Shown: positions 16,300 through 25,401 of the stretch, one piece after another | Numbering within the stretch: position 1 is the first letter of the stretch | Layout of the letters: each line of letters opens with the position of its first letter | NCBI GenBank assembly: GCA_963841705.1 | Contig: CAWJDY010000040.1 | Span: forward strand, 1 to 64,000 | DNA: 64,000 nucleotides | Reading direction: 5' to 3' | DNA from: VAZQ01 sp963841705 | Lineage (GTDB): Bacteria > Pseudomonadota > Alphaproteobacteria > Rhizobiales > Xanthobacteraceae | Program-made: the position numbers and the translations under genes | Notes under the pieces: model-generated | What the model saw: the letters and a program-made list of their open reading frames with translations, nothing else | What the model was told of the DNA's origin: nothing | Database searches by the model: none

Positions 16300-17508
16300 T
16301 CAGTGCGGCCGCTGCGCCTGACTGGCCAGTCGTCGGGTGGCCTTCATGCGCTGCACCGAATCCCCGGCAAGATGCGTCCAGATGATGGCATCGCGCGCCA
16401 GCTTGTCCGCGCGCGCATCCATGTCGCCAGCAGCAGCGTGCAGCTCCACATTGAGCTCGGTGACGGTTTGAATGACATTGGTGGAGAAGTTCATGCACAA
16501 GCCCGGATTGGCTGAATGCATCTTGTGATCATGCTCCCACGCCACACGCATGACGAACGAGCGCAGCGCCTCGGCGAGGAGGTGCATCCGGTTGAGCTTG
16601 AGCTGCACCCCCTGCTGCTCGAACAGCGCCCGGCCGCCCTGCTTTCGGGTATGCGCCAGCCGCAGCGCCATGCCGCAGGCATCGTCGCAGACGCCGAGAG
16701 CATTGGCAGCGAGCTCGAGATCGCCGAACAGATCCCCGCCGGTGCGGTCGCCGGCTTCATGCGTCCTCATATCCGAGCCGTTCACCGGCCCCACGACGTT
16801 GGCGTGGGGGACGCGCGCGTTCTCGAAAATCATCTCGCCGTTCTGATAGAAGCGCCAGCCGCTCTTGTTGAACACCTTGCCGATGCGCAGCCCCGGCGTG
16901 TCGCGCGGGACCAGGAACATGGTGGTGCCCTGCCTGAGCGGTGCATGCGGATCGGTGCGGGCATCGATGAAGAACAGCTTGCCGACGCTCGCATTGGCGA
17001 TGAAGCATTTCTCGCCGTTGAGAATCCATTCGTCCCCTTTGCGCTCGGCCCGCAGCTTCAGCCCCGCCTTGACATCGTCCGCCGGCGGCAGGCGGTTGTC
17101 CGAACCGGCGCCGGGCTCGCTGATCCCTTTGCCGAGAAGGAATGTATGGTCCGCGAGGAAGGGAGCGAGAAACCGGCGCTTCTGCTCGTCGGTGCAGACG
17201 GCGGCAATGAGGTGGCTCCATTTCCAGCATTGGCTGAACGTCTTCGAGATCGCGCTGTCGCCCTTGGCAAGCTCCGCCATGACCACAGCCTGCGTGACGA
17301 AATCGGTGCCCTGGCCGCCCCATTCCTTCGGTACCGCCAGGGTGCGGAAGCCGAGCTTGGAGCCTTTGGTGATGATGTCCCAATCGAAGGTCTGGCGCGG
17401 ATCACAGATCGCATCGCGCGCGAGCGAGATCGGACGGATCTCTTCGTCGGCGAATTTGCGTGCCGTCATCTGCCAGGCTCGCTGCTCGTTGCTCAGCGTG
17501 AAATCCAT
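16300..17508 (-). CDS. acyl-CoA dehydrogenase family protein
   Basis: 402 residues from ATG 17508 (MDFTLSNEQRAW), the family-typical start; the frame opens at 17547 but those codons belong to a repeat. N-terminal helical domain, then the middle beta domain with ISEPGAGSD, WILNGEKCFIANA and the GMALRLAHTRKQGGRALFEQQ helix. The C-terminal part lacks the usual QxxGG-type FAD-contact motif and instead reads VTELNVELHAAAGDMDARADK, so its substrate or activity may differ. It probably oxidises an acyl- or alicyclic-acyl-CoA with FAD. A second, distinct member lies beyond the IS element on the same strand. Confidence 0.85.
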   Translation of the reverse strand: MDFTLSNEQRAWQMTARKFADEEIRPISLARDAICDPRQTFDWDIITKGSKLGFRTLAVPKEWGGQGTDFVTQAVVMAELAKGDSAISKTFSQCWKWSHLIAAVCTDEQKRRFLAPFLADHTFLLGKGISEPGAGSDNRLPPADDVKAGLKLRAERKGDEWILNGEKCFIANASVGKLFFIDARTDPHAPLRQGTTMFLVPRDTPGLRIGKVFNKSGWRFYQNGEMIFENARVPHANVVGPVNGSDMRTHEAGDRTGGDLFGDLELAANALGVCDDACGMALRLAHTRKQGGRALFEQQGVQLKLNRMHLLAEALRSFVMRVAWEHDHKMHSANPGLCMNFSTNVIQTVTELNVELHAAAGDMDARADKLARDAIIWTHLAGDSVQRMKATRRLASQAQRPH

Positions 17509-17569
17509 GTCCTCGGCCTCCGTCATGCCCGCGCTTGTCGCGGGCATCCACGTCTTGGCGCGTAGCTAA

Positions 17570-18746
17570 TACCGGTTCCATATCAGATTGACTTTGCAAT
17601 GTAAGGGAAGGATGTGATGGATTTGACGATTTTTGGGTTGCGTTCGATGTAGAGGACGGCCTGCTGGAGCTTCGCGCGCACTGCGTTCATGGACTTGAGG
17701 GCGAAGTTCTTGAAGATTTTCTCGCGGATTTCGTCCCACAGGTTCTCCTTCGGGTTCAACTCCGGCGAATAGGGCGGCAGGAACAGAAGCGAGATATTAT
17801 CGGGAATCGCGAGAATGCCGCACTGATGGTTGGGGGCGCCGTCGAGAACCAACAGAATGTGCTGGGTGCGGAATTTCTTGGACAGAACGTCGAGGTAGAT
17901 CTGAAAGCACCCGGTGTCCGAGGCCGGCATGATCAGATAGACACATCTTCCATCCTTGGGGCAGACCGCGCCATATAGGTAGATGTATTCGCGAATGAGT
18001 TGCGCGGCGACCTCGGGTCTGATGCCGGTCGGCGCCCAGCATGGCCGCGGGCGGTTCATGCGCCCAAAACGGGCTTCATCTGCGAACATCACGCGCAAAC
18101 GACGGCCGCGCTTGGCCGCCACCCGTCTGGCTTTCCTCACAGCATCAGAAAAGCCGTTTTTTTAAAAGCGTTCTGCGCCGCGAGGTTGCGCTTGGGATGG
18201 AACGGGCGTGGCATCAGTTTGCGCCAGCCGTGCCGGACCAAAAGATTATAGACTGTGCTGTTGCTGGTTTCGTGGCCAATGGTCTTTTCATACGCCGCCT
18301 TGATGTCGTGGATGTTCAGCAGCTCCCCCGCTCCGGCCGCCTTGGCAAAGCGCGCCAGCAAGGCCTTCTCCTCCGCCAAGGTCATATTCTGGCGTTTGCG
18401 GCCGCCACTCGGCTTGGATTTGAGCGCTGCAAGCCCACCCCCGTCGTAGGCCATATGGGCACGGTTTACCGTGCTCAGCGACACGCCCATCGCCGCGGCA
18501 ATGGAGGGCTGTGTCATTCCGCCTTCACGCAGCAGCACCATCTGAATGCGCTGACGCCGTGCCGGGTCGCCTTTCCAGTACAGCGCCGTCTTCAACCGTC
18601 GAACCTGGCTCTTGGTGCATTTGACCATCTGCTCGCTCCGAATCAGATGGCCCTAGCAAATCACACCTCACGGCCAAGCAGAATCCCCCCTCGGTCCACG
18701 ACCAAAACCCGCGAAATCTTCAATTCAATCAGCTATGGAAGCGGTA
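17570..18746 (-). mobile_element. IS630-family insertion sequence
   Basis: About 1,177 bp. The ends are inverted copies with mismatches: TACCGGTTCCATATCAGATT at the left and TACCGCTTCCATAGCTGATT reading in from the right. Both begin with TA, as expected for the TA target duplication of IS630/Tc1-like elements. It splits a palindromic repeat: GCATCCACGTCTT on one side and AAGACGTGGATGG on the other still pair. Two transposase frames lie inside. Confidence 0.85.
17583..18628 (-). CDS. IS630 transposase, two frames joined by -1 frameshifting
   Basis: Frame A (18628-18137, 163 residues) has helix-turn-helix segments (PSIAAAMGVSLSTVNRAHM) and a second winged helix. Frame B (18140-17583, 185 residues) has the DDE core: FADEARFGR, HILLVLDGAPNH and SPELNPKENLWDEI. 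The frames meet at a run of seven A on the coding strand (18163-18157); slipping back one base turns AFKKTA into AFKKNGFSDAVRKARR and joins them into one chain of the usual IS630 length of about 345 residues. Programmed frameshifting is known in this family. The element looks intact. Confidence 0.85.
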
Positions 18747-18803
18747 TAAGACGTGGATGGCCGGGCCAAGCCCGGCCATGACGAGGTTCGGTCAAGAACG
18801 GGT

Positions 18804-20030
18804 TCATTCGGCCGCGACCGGCGCGGAGCCGCGCCGGTAACCGGCGGTCGCCTCGGCGATGCGCAGCCGGGTATCGCTGTTGGGCTCGCCGGAATGCAGG
18901 CACATGCGGGCATCATGCACGTATTTCTGCAGCGGCATGTCGCGCATTACGCCCATGGCGCCGAAGCATTCCGCGGCGTCCTTGGTGGCGCAGTAGATCG
19001 CCTCCGACGCGAATACCTTGGCGATCCTGGCGAGCGGCAGGTCCGGCAGGCTGCCGTCCGCAACCGCTGCTGGATGGTCGCAAGCCCAGGCGGCCTGCCA
19101 TATCGCGGCGCGCGCAACTTGCAGCCTGATGGCAATGTCCGCGAGCTTTGCCCCGATGGCCTGGTGCTCGATGATGCGGCGCCCGCCCTGCACGCGCAAT
19201 TGCGCATAGTCGAGGGCCGCCTCGTAGGCAGCCCGCCCGATCCCGAGATTGAGCGCAAGATCCTGCGGCAGGCGTTTCGCAAGCTCCGGGGCGAGCGCCT
19301 CTCCTGCATCGGGACCGAGCATGTGATCGGCAGGGACATGGCACTCCTGGAGCGTAATCCTTCCGGGCGCGCCATGCTGCCAGGCGCCGCTGCCATCGCC
19401 GATCTCGACCCGCAACCCTGGCGCATCACGCGGCACCAGCGCCGTGCTGGTCCCGTTGTCTGCAGTATTCACCGCGACTGCGAAAAGCCTGGCAAGCGGC
19501 GCGTTCACCACGCGCGACTTGCTGCCGTTGATGATCCAGCCATCGCCGGAACGCGCGGCGCTGGTGCTGAAGCCCGCGTCGGGCTTTTCTCCGCGGTGAT
19601 AATGAATCCCGAGCGCGACATCGCGATCCGGCTCATCGCTCGCAAGCGCAAGATGGCAGCGCTGGTCCGCCAGGAACGCCGGCAGGAATCGTTCGCGCTG
19701 ATCCACCGTCATCAGGTGGTCGAACAGGACATGCGCGAGGGTCCAGGTCTGGGCGAGCACTGCGGCGATATCGGGATCCCCGGCGCCGAGCTCCTCGCAT
19801 ACGATGCAGCAGGTGAGGGTGTCGGCCCCCGCGCCGCCTGCGTCCTCGGAAAGCGCCAGGGTGCGCAATCCGAGCTGCGAGGCTTGATCGAGGAGATCGA
19901 CGAGCAGAGGACGTTCGCGTGCTTCGAGCCGATCGGGCTTGAGCGCAATCGGCTTCACCTGGCGCGCCACAAACTCCCGAACGGTGTTGCGAATGTCCCG
20001 CTGCTCGGGACTAAGGTGAAGGTTGTACAT
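18804..20030 (-). CDS. acyl-CoA dehydrogenase family protein
   Basis: 408 residues: N-terminal helices (LSPEQRDIRNTVREFVARQV), the middle domain (WIINGSKSRVVNAPLA) and the C-terminal helical domain with RVQGGRRIIEHQAIGAKLAD and the FAD-contact AAECFGAMGVMRDMPLQKY. Compared with its neighbour at 16300 it is a more standard acyl-CoA dehydrogenase. The gene is 20 bp downstream of the isopropylmalate-dehydrogenase-like gene and probably co-transcribed with it. Substrate unknown; the liv-type importer on the other strand suggests a shared catabolic locus for a branched or aromatic acid. Confidence 0.87.
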   Translation of the reverse strand: MYNLHLSPEQRDIRNTVREFVARQVKPIALKPDRLEARERPLLVDLLDQASQLGLRTLALSEDAGGAGADTLTCCIVCEELGAGDPDIAAVLAQTWTLAHVLFDHLMTVDQRERFLPAFLADQRCHLALASDEPDRDVALGIHYHRGEKPDAGFSTSAARSGDGWIINGSKSRVVNAPLARLFAVAVNTADNGTSTALVPRDAPGLRVEIGDGSGAWQHGAPGRITLQECHVPADHMLGPDAGEALAPELAKRLPQDLALNLGIGRAAYEAALDYAQLRVQGGRRIIEHQAIGAKLADIAIRLQVARAAIWQAAWACDHPAAVADGSLPDLPLARIAKVFASEAIYCATKDAAECFGAMGVMRDMPLQKYVHDARMCLHSGEPNSDTRLRIAEATAGYRRGSAPVAAE

Positions 20031-20050
20031 TCAAGCTCTCCGACATGACG

Positions 20051-21139
20051 TTATTGCGGGCGGATGACTTTCACCGCTGCAGCGATGGCATCCCCCATCT
20101 GCGTTGTGCTGGCCTGTCCCCCGAGGTCGCGGGTGAGATGCTTGGCGTCGGCGATCACGCGCTTGACGGCCGATTCGATGCGGCGCGCCACAGCCGACGC
20201 TTTCGGCATCTTGTGCTTGCGGCCGAGCCAGGCGAGCAGCATCTGGCCCGACATGATCATGGCATAGGGATTGGCGATGGCGCGGCCGGCAATGTCGGGC
20301 GCAGAGCCGTGGGTGGCCTGCGCCATGGCTTGGCGCTCGCCGACGCACAGGCCCGGCGCCAGGCCTAGTCCCCCGACCAGACCGGCACCGATGTCGGTGA
20401 GGATGTCGCCGAACTGGTTGGTCGTCACGATCACGTCGAACTGCTGCGGCGCGGCGACCAGCTTCATGGCGATGGAGTTGATCATCATCTCGTCAAAGGC
20501 CACGTCGGGATAGTCGCGCGCCACCTTGCGGCATTCCTCCGCGAACATGCCGCAGGCGAGCCGATAGACAGGCTCCTTGTGCGCGGCGGTGACCTTCCTT
20601 AGCGCTCGGGTGCGGGCGATCTCGAACGCCTCGCGCGCCACGCGGCTCGAGCCTTTGCGGGTGATCACCCGCATCGCCACCGTGATGTCGTCGTTGGGGC
20701 GGAACTCGGGAAGGCCGGCGACCACCGTCTCCGAATAGAGCATTCCCTCCGTGAGCTCGCGCAGGAATACGATGTCGACGTTGTTGTGGACCGAAGCAAT
20801 GCCGGCATGGGACAGCGATGGCCGCACCGCGGCGAAAAGATCGAATCGCTTGCGCACCGGCGGCATGACCCAGGTGGGATCGCCCCGCGGGTAGGCCGCA
20901 TGGCCGATCGGCCCCATGATCCACCCGTCGAGCTCGCGCAGGCTCTGCTCGGTCACGCTCGGGAGGGTATGACCGTGCTCCTCGTGGCCGCGCTTGCCGA
21001 TCGGGAGCGGCCGCCACGCGATGTCGAGCTGCTCCTGCGCGGCGGCGGCTTGCATCACCTTGACGCATTCCGGCACCACTTCGAGCCCGATGTCGTCGCC
21101 GAGCAGGATGCCGATGCTCAAGCTCGCGTGCCCGCTCAT
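20051..21139 (-). CDS. isocitrate/isopropylmalate dehydrogenase family protein
   Basis: 362 residues. Beta-decarboxylating dehydrogenase fold: ILLGDDIGLEVVPECVKV at the N-terminus, the arginines around AMRVITRKGSSRVAREAFE, Asp-containing DVIVTTNQFGDILTD (Mg2+/substrate site) and HGSAPDIAGRAIANP (NAD site). In place of the LeuB GPE motif it reads WIMGPIGH, so the substrate is not plain 3-isopropylmalate; tartrate/malate-type or other 2-hydroxy acids are options. It is first in a likely operon with the acyl-CoA dehydrogenase. Confidence 0.85.
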   Translation of the reverse strand: MSGHASLSIGILLGDDIGLEVVPECVKVMQAAAAQEQLDIAWRPLPIGKRGHEEHGHTLPSVTEQSLRELDGWIMGPIGHAAYPRGDPTWVMPPVRKRFDLFAAVRPSLSHAGIASVHNNVDIVFLRELTEGMLYSETVVAGLPEFRPNDDITVAMRVITRKGSSRVAREAFEIARTRALRKVTAAHKEPVYRLACGMFAEECRKVARDYPDVAFDEMMINSIAMKLVAAPQQFDVIVTTNQFGDILTDIGAGLVGGLGLAPGLCVGERQAMAQATHGSAPDIAGRAIANPYAMIMSGQMLLAWLGRKHKMPKASAVARRIESAVKRVIADAKHLTRDLGGQASTTQMGDAIAAAVKVIRPQ

Positions 21140-21492
21140 GCGATCCCTTCACGGCGAGGTGCCAACCGCTTCCATTGAGGCGAGTGTAGGAACCGGGCAG
21201 GGGATTGCACAAGCCGCAGCCGCGACCTCATGCGCGGGACGGGCACCCCGCCGACAAAGTCGGCGGGGACCCCGTTGTCCCCATAGGCGCTGACCTAAGA
21301 TCGGCCACTATGCTCTCGGTCGTCATCGTCCGCGTATGCGGACGATCCCGTAATCAGGAAAAGTTGAATTTGACACGGTTGGCCTCAACACCCGGCCGCG
21401 CCGGGATTACTGGATGCCCCGCTTAAAGCGGGGCATGACAATCGTCACGGTTTCAGGCTTAATCCCAGCAAGCCGTTCACGGAGAGCACACC
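21140..21492. other. 353-bp divergent intergenic region with palA copy 2
   Basis: Lies between the divergent dehydrogenase and liv-type operons, so both promoters should be here. Position 21319-21440 is a palA repeat (CGTCCGCGTATGCGGACG hairpin, then CCCCGCTTAAAGCGGGG hairpin), in the orientation opposite to copy 1. GGAGAGCACACC before 21493 is the ribosome site of the binding-protein gene. Confidence 0.55.
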
Positions 21493-22641
21493 ATGAAGCA
21501 TTCCGCCGCATTCTGTTTCGGCGCCGTCGCAACCTTGCTTGCTGCCGGTACCGCGGTCCACGCCCAGGACAAGGTGATCAAGATCGGAGGCCTGTTCCCG
21601 ATGTCCGGTCCGGGCTCCTATTTCGGCGTGCAGGACAAGCAAGGGATCGAGCTCGCACTCGAGGAGGTCAACAAGGCAGGCGTCAACGGTTACAAGCTCG
21701 AGATCCAGTATGAGGATTCGGCGTGCAGCCCGCTCCCGGCGACGCAGGCGGCCAAGCGGATTCTTGATCAATACAAGCCCACCATCGCGCTGGGCGAAGA
21801 ATGCTCGGACGCAACGCTCGCAATCATGCCGCTGATGGAGCAGGCCAAGGTGCCGTTCCTCAACGCCGGCTCATCCTCGATCAAGATCACCAACCCGGGC
21901 AATCCGTGGACCTTCCGCATCATGCCGAACGAGGTGATGCAGGGCGTGGACCTCGCCACCAACGCCTACAAGCGGCTCAACGCCCGCACCGCCGTGCTCC
22001 TGCACGAGAACACCAATGCGGGGATCGGGAATGCCAACGTCTTCGCCGACACGTTCAAGTCGCTGGGCGGCCAGATCCTGGCCGACATCGGTTTTGGCCG
22101 TGACCTCAACGACTTCACCGCCATCGCGACCCGCATTGCCGGATTGGGCAAGGTCGACGTCATCCCGACTTACACCCTCGACGGCCAAGGGCTGCGCATC
22201 ACCCAGGCGCTCGCCCAGGCCGGTGTCACCAAGGGCGGCGGCGGGACCGCGATCCAGCTCGGCGCCATCTGGCTCCCGTTCGGCTTCGAGCAGAAGGCGG
22301 GCAAGGCGGCGCTCGGCTACATACGCATCGTCCAGTTTGATCCCAACGACAAGCGCGAGCTGGTGCAGAACTTCGTCCGCGGGTTCAAGGCCAAGTACAA
22401 CCAGGAACCGACCCACCTTAACGCGCATGCCTACGACCAGATCATGCTCGTTGCCGACACGGTGCGTCGCGGCGGGAAGGACCCGCAGTCGATCCGCGAT
22501 GCCCTGGCTGCCACAAAGAGTTTTTCCGGCGTGACCGGCAGCGTCGAGTTCGACAAATCAAACCAGAACGTCAAGATGGATACCATCCATTACATGGAGA
22601 CCCTGCCCGACCTGTCATGGAAGGCGCTCGCCTGGAACTGA
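21493..22641 (+). CDS. branched-chain amino-acid-type ABC substrate-binding protein
   Basis: 382 residues with a signal peptide (FGAVATLLAAGTAVHA then QDKV), so periplasmic. It follows the Leu/Ile/Val-binding fold: KIGGLFPMSGPGSYFGVQDK, then NAGSSSIKITNPG and the second-lobe segments. A pair of cysteines (SACSPLP and GEECSDA) could form a disulfide. It is the first gene of a five-gene importer. Ligands of this family range from branched amino acids to aromatic acids and amides, so the name does not fix the substrate. Confidence 0.9.
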   Translation: MKHSAAFCFGAVATLLAAGTAVHAQDKVIKIGGLFPMSGPGSYFGVQDKQGIELALEEVNKAGVNGYKLEIQYEDSACSPLPATQAAKRILDQYKPTIALGEECSDATLAIMPLMEQAKVPFLNAGSSSIKITNPGNPWTFRIMPNEVMQGVDLATNAYKRLNARTAVLLHENTNAGIGNANVFADTFKSLGGQILADIGFGRDLNDFTAIATRIAGLGKVDVIPTYTLDGQGLRITQALAQAGVTKGGGGTAIQLGAIWLPFGFEQKAGKAALGYIRIVQFDPNDKRELVQNFVRGFKAKYNQEPTHLNAHAYDQIMLVADTVRRGGKDPQSIRDALAATKSFSGVTGSVEFDKSNQNVKMDTIHYMETLPDLSWKALAWN

Positions 22642-22648
22642 GCGGTCG

Positions 22649-23530
22649 ATGCTGACCGTTGCCCTCCAGCAGACAATCAACGGTGTAGTCTTCGGAAGCC
22701 TCTACGTCCTCGTCGCACTGGGGCTCACCCTCATCTACGGGGTCCTGGTGCAGATCAACTTTGCGCACGCGGACGTGGTCACGATCGGAGCATTCGCGGC
22801 TTATTTCTTCACATTCGCGCTCGGGGGCAACTATCTCGTCAGCATAGCCGTTGCGCTGGTGATCGGGGCAGCGCTGGGATGGCTGGTCAACGCCGCGATC
22901 TTTGCGCCGCTGCGCGGACGCAGCGAATTGTTGCCGCTCATTGCGACGATCGGCGTCTCCATTCTCCTGCAGAACGCGATGCTGCTCGCGTTCGGGCCGA
23001 TCCCCTATGCCTTCGACAGCCCCTACAGCAACAGGGTGATGCGGCTGTGGGGCGGCACCTTCATCACCTGGCAGAACCTGATCATCATCACGGTGTCGGC
23101 GGGCACCATTGCGCTGCTCTACGCCTTCATGAAATTCACCTTCATGGGCAAGGCCCTGCGCGCGGTGGCGCAGGACCGCGAGACTGCCGGGCTCATGGGC
23201 ATCAATCCCAACCAGCTCGTCATGCTCACGTTCGTGATCGCCTCCGCGCTGGCGGGCATGGGGGGTGCCATGCTGGGCCCGATCCTCGTCCTCACCCCGT
23301 TCGCCGGGACCAGCGTGATCGTGAAGGCCTTTGCGATCGTGATCATCGGCGGCTTCGGCAACGTGGAGGGGACGATCATTGCCGGGCTTCTGGTGGGCTT
23401 GATCGAGAGCTACACGACCCAGCTCCTGGATCCCGGGCTGACCGACATCGTCGTATTCGGCCTTCTTCTGCTCATGCTCGCCTTGCGTCCGACCGGCCTC
23501 ATCGCGGAAAGACGCGAGGAGAATGTGTAA
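22649..23530 (+). CDS. livH: branched-chain amino-acid-type ABC permease LivH
   Basis: 293 residues, about eight membrane helices. LivH hallmarks: TLIYGVLVQINFAHADVVTIGA near the N-terminus and the ATPase-contact loop RAVAQDRETAGLMGINPNQ. Begins 7 bp after the binding-protein stop. Its stop codon (TAA at 23528-23530) lies right at the edge of a palC half-repeat, after which the operon is interrupted by a repeat/GIY-YIG insertion before livM. Confidence 0.92.
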   Translation: MLTVALQQTINGVVFGSLYVLVALGLTLIYGVLVQINFAHADVVTIGAFAAYFFTFALGGNYLVSIAVALVIGAALGWLVNAAIFAPLRGRSELLPLIATIGVSILLQNAMLLAFGPIPYAFDSPYSNRVMRLWGGTFITWQNLIIITVSAGTIALLYAFMKFTFMGKALRAVAQDRETAGLMGINPNQLVMLTFVIASALAGMGGAMLGPILVLTPFAGTSVIVKAFAIVIIGGFGNVEGTIIAGLLVGLIESYTTQLLDPGLTDIVVFGLLLLMLALRPTGLIAERREENV

Positions 23531-23575
23531 ATACCTCCCCCTGAAAGGACCCTGAAAGGGGACAGCTATCACCTG

Positions 23576-23742
23576 TGGGCTGTCGTCCCGGCCAAGCGAG
23601 CCCGGCGCCGGCCCCCGCGTACGCGGGGGCGGGACCCAGTAACCCACGGCAGGCGTGAATGCGCGAAGGCTTTGATTACTGGATTTCGGCTCTCGCTTGC
23701 CGGGCGAAGCCCGGCTCGCTCGGCCGGAATGACAGGCAAGGG
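23576..23742. repeat. palB repeat, left flank of GIY-YIG gene
   Basis: 167 bp with hairpins GGCCCCCGCGTACGCGGGGGC and CCGGGCGAAGCCCGG and facing pairs CCCAGTAA / TTACTGG. It is nearly identical, in the same orientation, to 24159-24325; a third, more diverged copy is at 35390-35552. Confidence 0.8.
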
Positions 23743-23808
23743 TGTTGCGGCGTAACGCAGGAGCGCGTGCTGCTTGCGCGAACAATCACGCTCGGTAGGA
23801 TCGGAAAT

Positions 23809-24111
23809 ATGCCAAAGGACAAGGTGTATTGGGTCTACATTCTCGCCAGCGCGATCGGCGGGACCCTTTATGTTGGGGTCACAAATGATCTTGTTCGCCG
23901 AGTTTACGAGCACAGGACGGGCGCGGTACCGGGCTTCACCAGCCGCTATCGCATCCATCGACTCGTGTATTTTGAACAATTTGGCGACGTTGAAAATGCC
24001 ATTCTCCGTGAGAAGCGATTAAAGAAATGGAATCGAAACTGGAAGATTCGACTCATCGAGGAGTTGAACCCGAATTGGGACGATCTTTTTCCTGCAATCG
24101 CGAACCGCTGA
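23809..24111 (+). CDS. GIY-YIG nuclease family protein, single domain
   Basis: 100 residues from ATG 23809 (MPKDKVYWVYILAS). The two motif strands are read as YWVYILA and GTLYVGVTND (the GIY and YIG positions), followed by RRVYEHRTG with the catalytic Arg/His region, and the Glu in FGDVENAILREKRLKKW. No other domain is present, as in the YhbQ/UPF0213-like group, whose in-vivo role is unclear. It is flanked by palB direct repeats and splits the liv operon, so it is more likely part of a mobile or repeat-associated unit than of the transporter. Confidence 0.85.
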   Translation: MPKDKVYWVYILASAIGGTLYVGVTNDLVRRVYEHRTGAVPGFTSRYRIHRLVYFEQFGDVENAILREKRLKKWNRNWKIRLIEELNPNWDDLFPAIANR

Positions 24112-24158
24112 GCGAAGTCCGTCCAACTCATGGTGCTTCGAGGCGGCGTCATCACAAA

Positions 24159-24325
24159 TGGGCTGTCGTCCCAGCCAAGCGAGCCCGGCTCCGGCCCCCG
24201 CGTACGCGGGGGCGGGACCCAGTAACCCACGGCAGGTGTGAATGCGCGAACGGCTTTGATTACTGGATTCCGGCTCTCGCTTGCCGGGCGAAGCCCGGCT
24301 CGCTCGGCCGGAATGACAGGCAAGG
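24159..24325. repeat. palB repeat, right flank of GIY-YIG gene
   Basis: Direct copy of 23576-23742 with only a handful of differences (for example CGGCTCC for CGGCGCC and one extra base in GCGCGAACGGC). It is followed by about 60 bp of other sequence and then the right half of palC (CCTTTCAGGGGGAGGT) that abuts livM. Confidence 0.8.
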
Positions 24326-24385
24326 ATGTTCGCGGCGTGGCGCGACAGGGTGGTGGTCGGATCCAAATGCGGTCGTCCTGCCTTT

Positions 24386-24399
24386 CAGGGGGAGGTGAC
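24386..24399 (+). promoter_or_regulatory. livM ribosome-binding site formed by a palC arm
   Basis: The palC terminal palindrome ends in CAGGGGGAGGT. Its GGGGGAGGT lies 6 bases before the livM ATG at 24403 and is a strong anti-16S match. A repeat end thus supplies the translation start signal. Confidence 0.6.
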
Positions 24400-24402
24400 C
24401 TG

Positions 24403-25401
24403 ATGGGCCACGTCTCGATTGGGCGGCGGGGCTCACTTGTCCTCGCCGTGGTCGCGATCGCGGTGCTGCCGCTTCTGCTTCAGGACTCCTATTGGCGCAC
24501 CAACCTGGTCGTATGCGCGCTCAATGTCATCCTGGCGGTCAGCCTCGATTTCGTTCTCGGCTATGCCGGGCAACTGAACCTTGGCCATGCCGCCTTCTCT
24601 GGAATCGGCGCTTATGCCTCGACCTTGCTCGTCATGAACCTCGGGGTGCCGTTCTGGGCAGCGTTCGTGATCGGCGCGATGCTGTCCGGCATTGCCGGCA
24701 TGACCTTGGCGCTGTTCGCGGCGCGTCTGCGTGGCCATTATCTTGCCATCGCCTCGCTCGGCTTTGCCGTCATCGTGCATCAGATTCTGCTGAATTGGAT
24801 CAGCCTGACGCAGGGTCCCCTCGGCATCTACGCCATCAAGCCGCCCCCCGCGATTGCTCTCCCCGGGCTGCCGGTCGTGACCTTCGGCGACCCGGCCGCC
24901 ATGTTCTATCTGGTCGCGGGCTTTGCGTTGTTGTTCTACGTCTTGCTCGATCAGCTCGTCCGCTCGCCCATAGGCGAGACCCTTGCCGCCATCCGCGAGG
25001 ACGAGGTCTCGGCTGCCTCGTTCGGCATCAATTGCACGGCGTGGAAGGTGTTCGCCTTCGGCATTGCGTCGGCGCTTGCCGGTGCGGCCGGCGGCTTCTA
25101 TGCGAGCTTTGTCGGAACGCTCGTTCCGGATGCCTTCGCCATCACTGAATCCTTCACGCTGCTTGCGATGGTGATCGTCGGCGGGATGGGGACGCTGATC
25201 GGCCCGGTATGGGGCGCCGCGCTGCTCACCATCCTGCCGGAGCTGTTTCGCGGCTTCGGTGATTTTCGGCTCGTTGTTTACGGCTTGACGCTCACGCTCG
25301 TAGTGCTGTTCATGCCGGGCGGGATTGTGCAGGCCGCGCGCCTCCTGCGCAGGCGTGTCGGCTGGCTCGACAAGCCGGCCCAGCTTGGTGTCGGTCAATG
25401 A
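24403..25401 (+). CDS. livM: branched-chain amino-acid-type ABC permease LivM
   Basis: 332 residues from ATG 24403 (MGHVSIGRRG). The open frame starts at 24238, but that stretch is palB/palC repeat, so the shorter start with GGGGGAGGT before it is chosen. About nine membrane helices; hallmarks are DFVLGYAGQLNLGHAAFSGI and the ATPase-contact loop AAIREDEVSAASFGIN. It overlaps livG by 4 bp (ATGA). Confidence 0.92.
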   Translation: MGHVSIGRRGSLVLAVVAIAVLPLLLQDSYWRTNLVVCALNVILAVSLDFVLGYAGQLNLGHAAFSGIGAYASTLLVMNLGVPFWAAFVIGAMLSGIAGMTLALFAARLRGHYLAIASLGFAVIVHQILLNWISLTQGPLGIYAIKPPPAIALPGLPVVTFGDPAAMFYLVAGFALLFYVLLDQLVRSPIGETLAAIREDEVSAASFGINCTAWKVFAFGIASALAGAAGGFYASFVGTLVPDAFAITESFTLLAMVIVGGMGTLIGPVWGAALLTILPELFRGFGDFRLVVYGLTLTLVVLFMPGGIVQAARLLRRRVGWLDKPAQLGVGQ

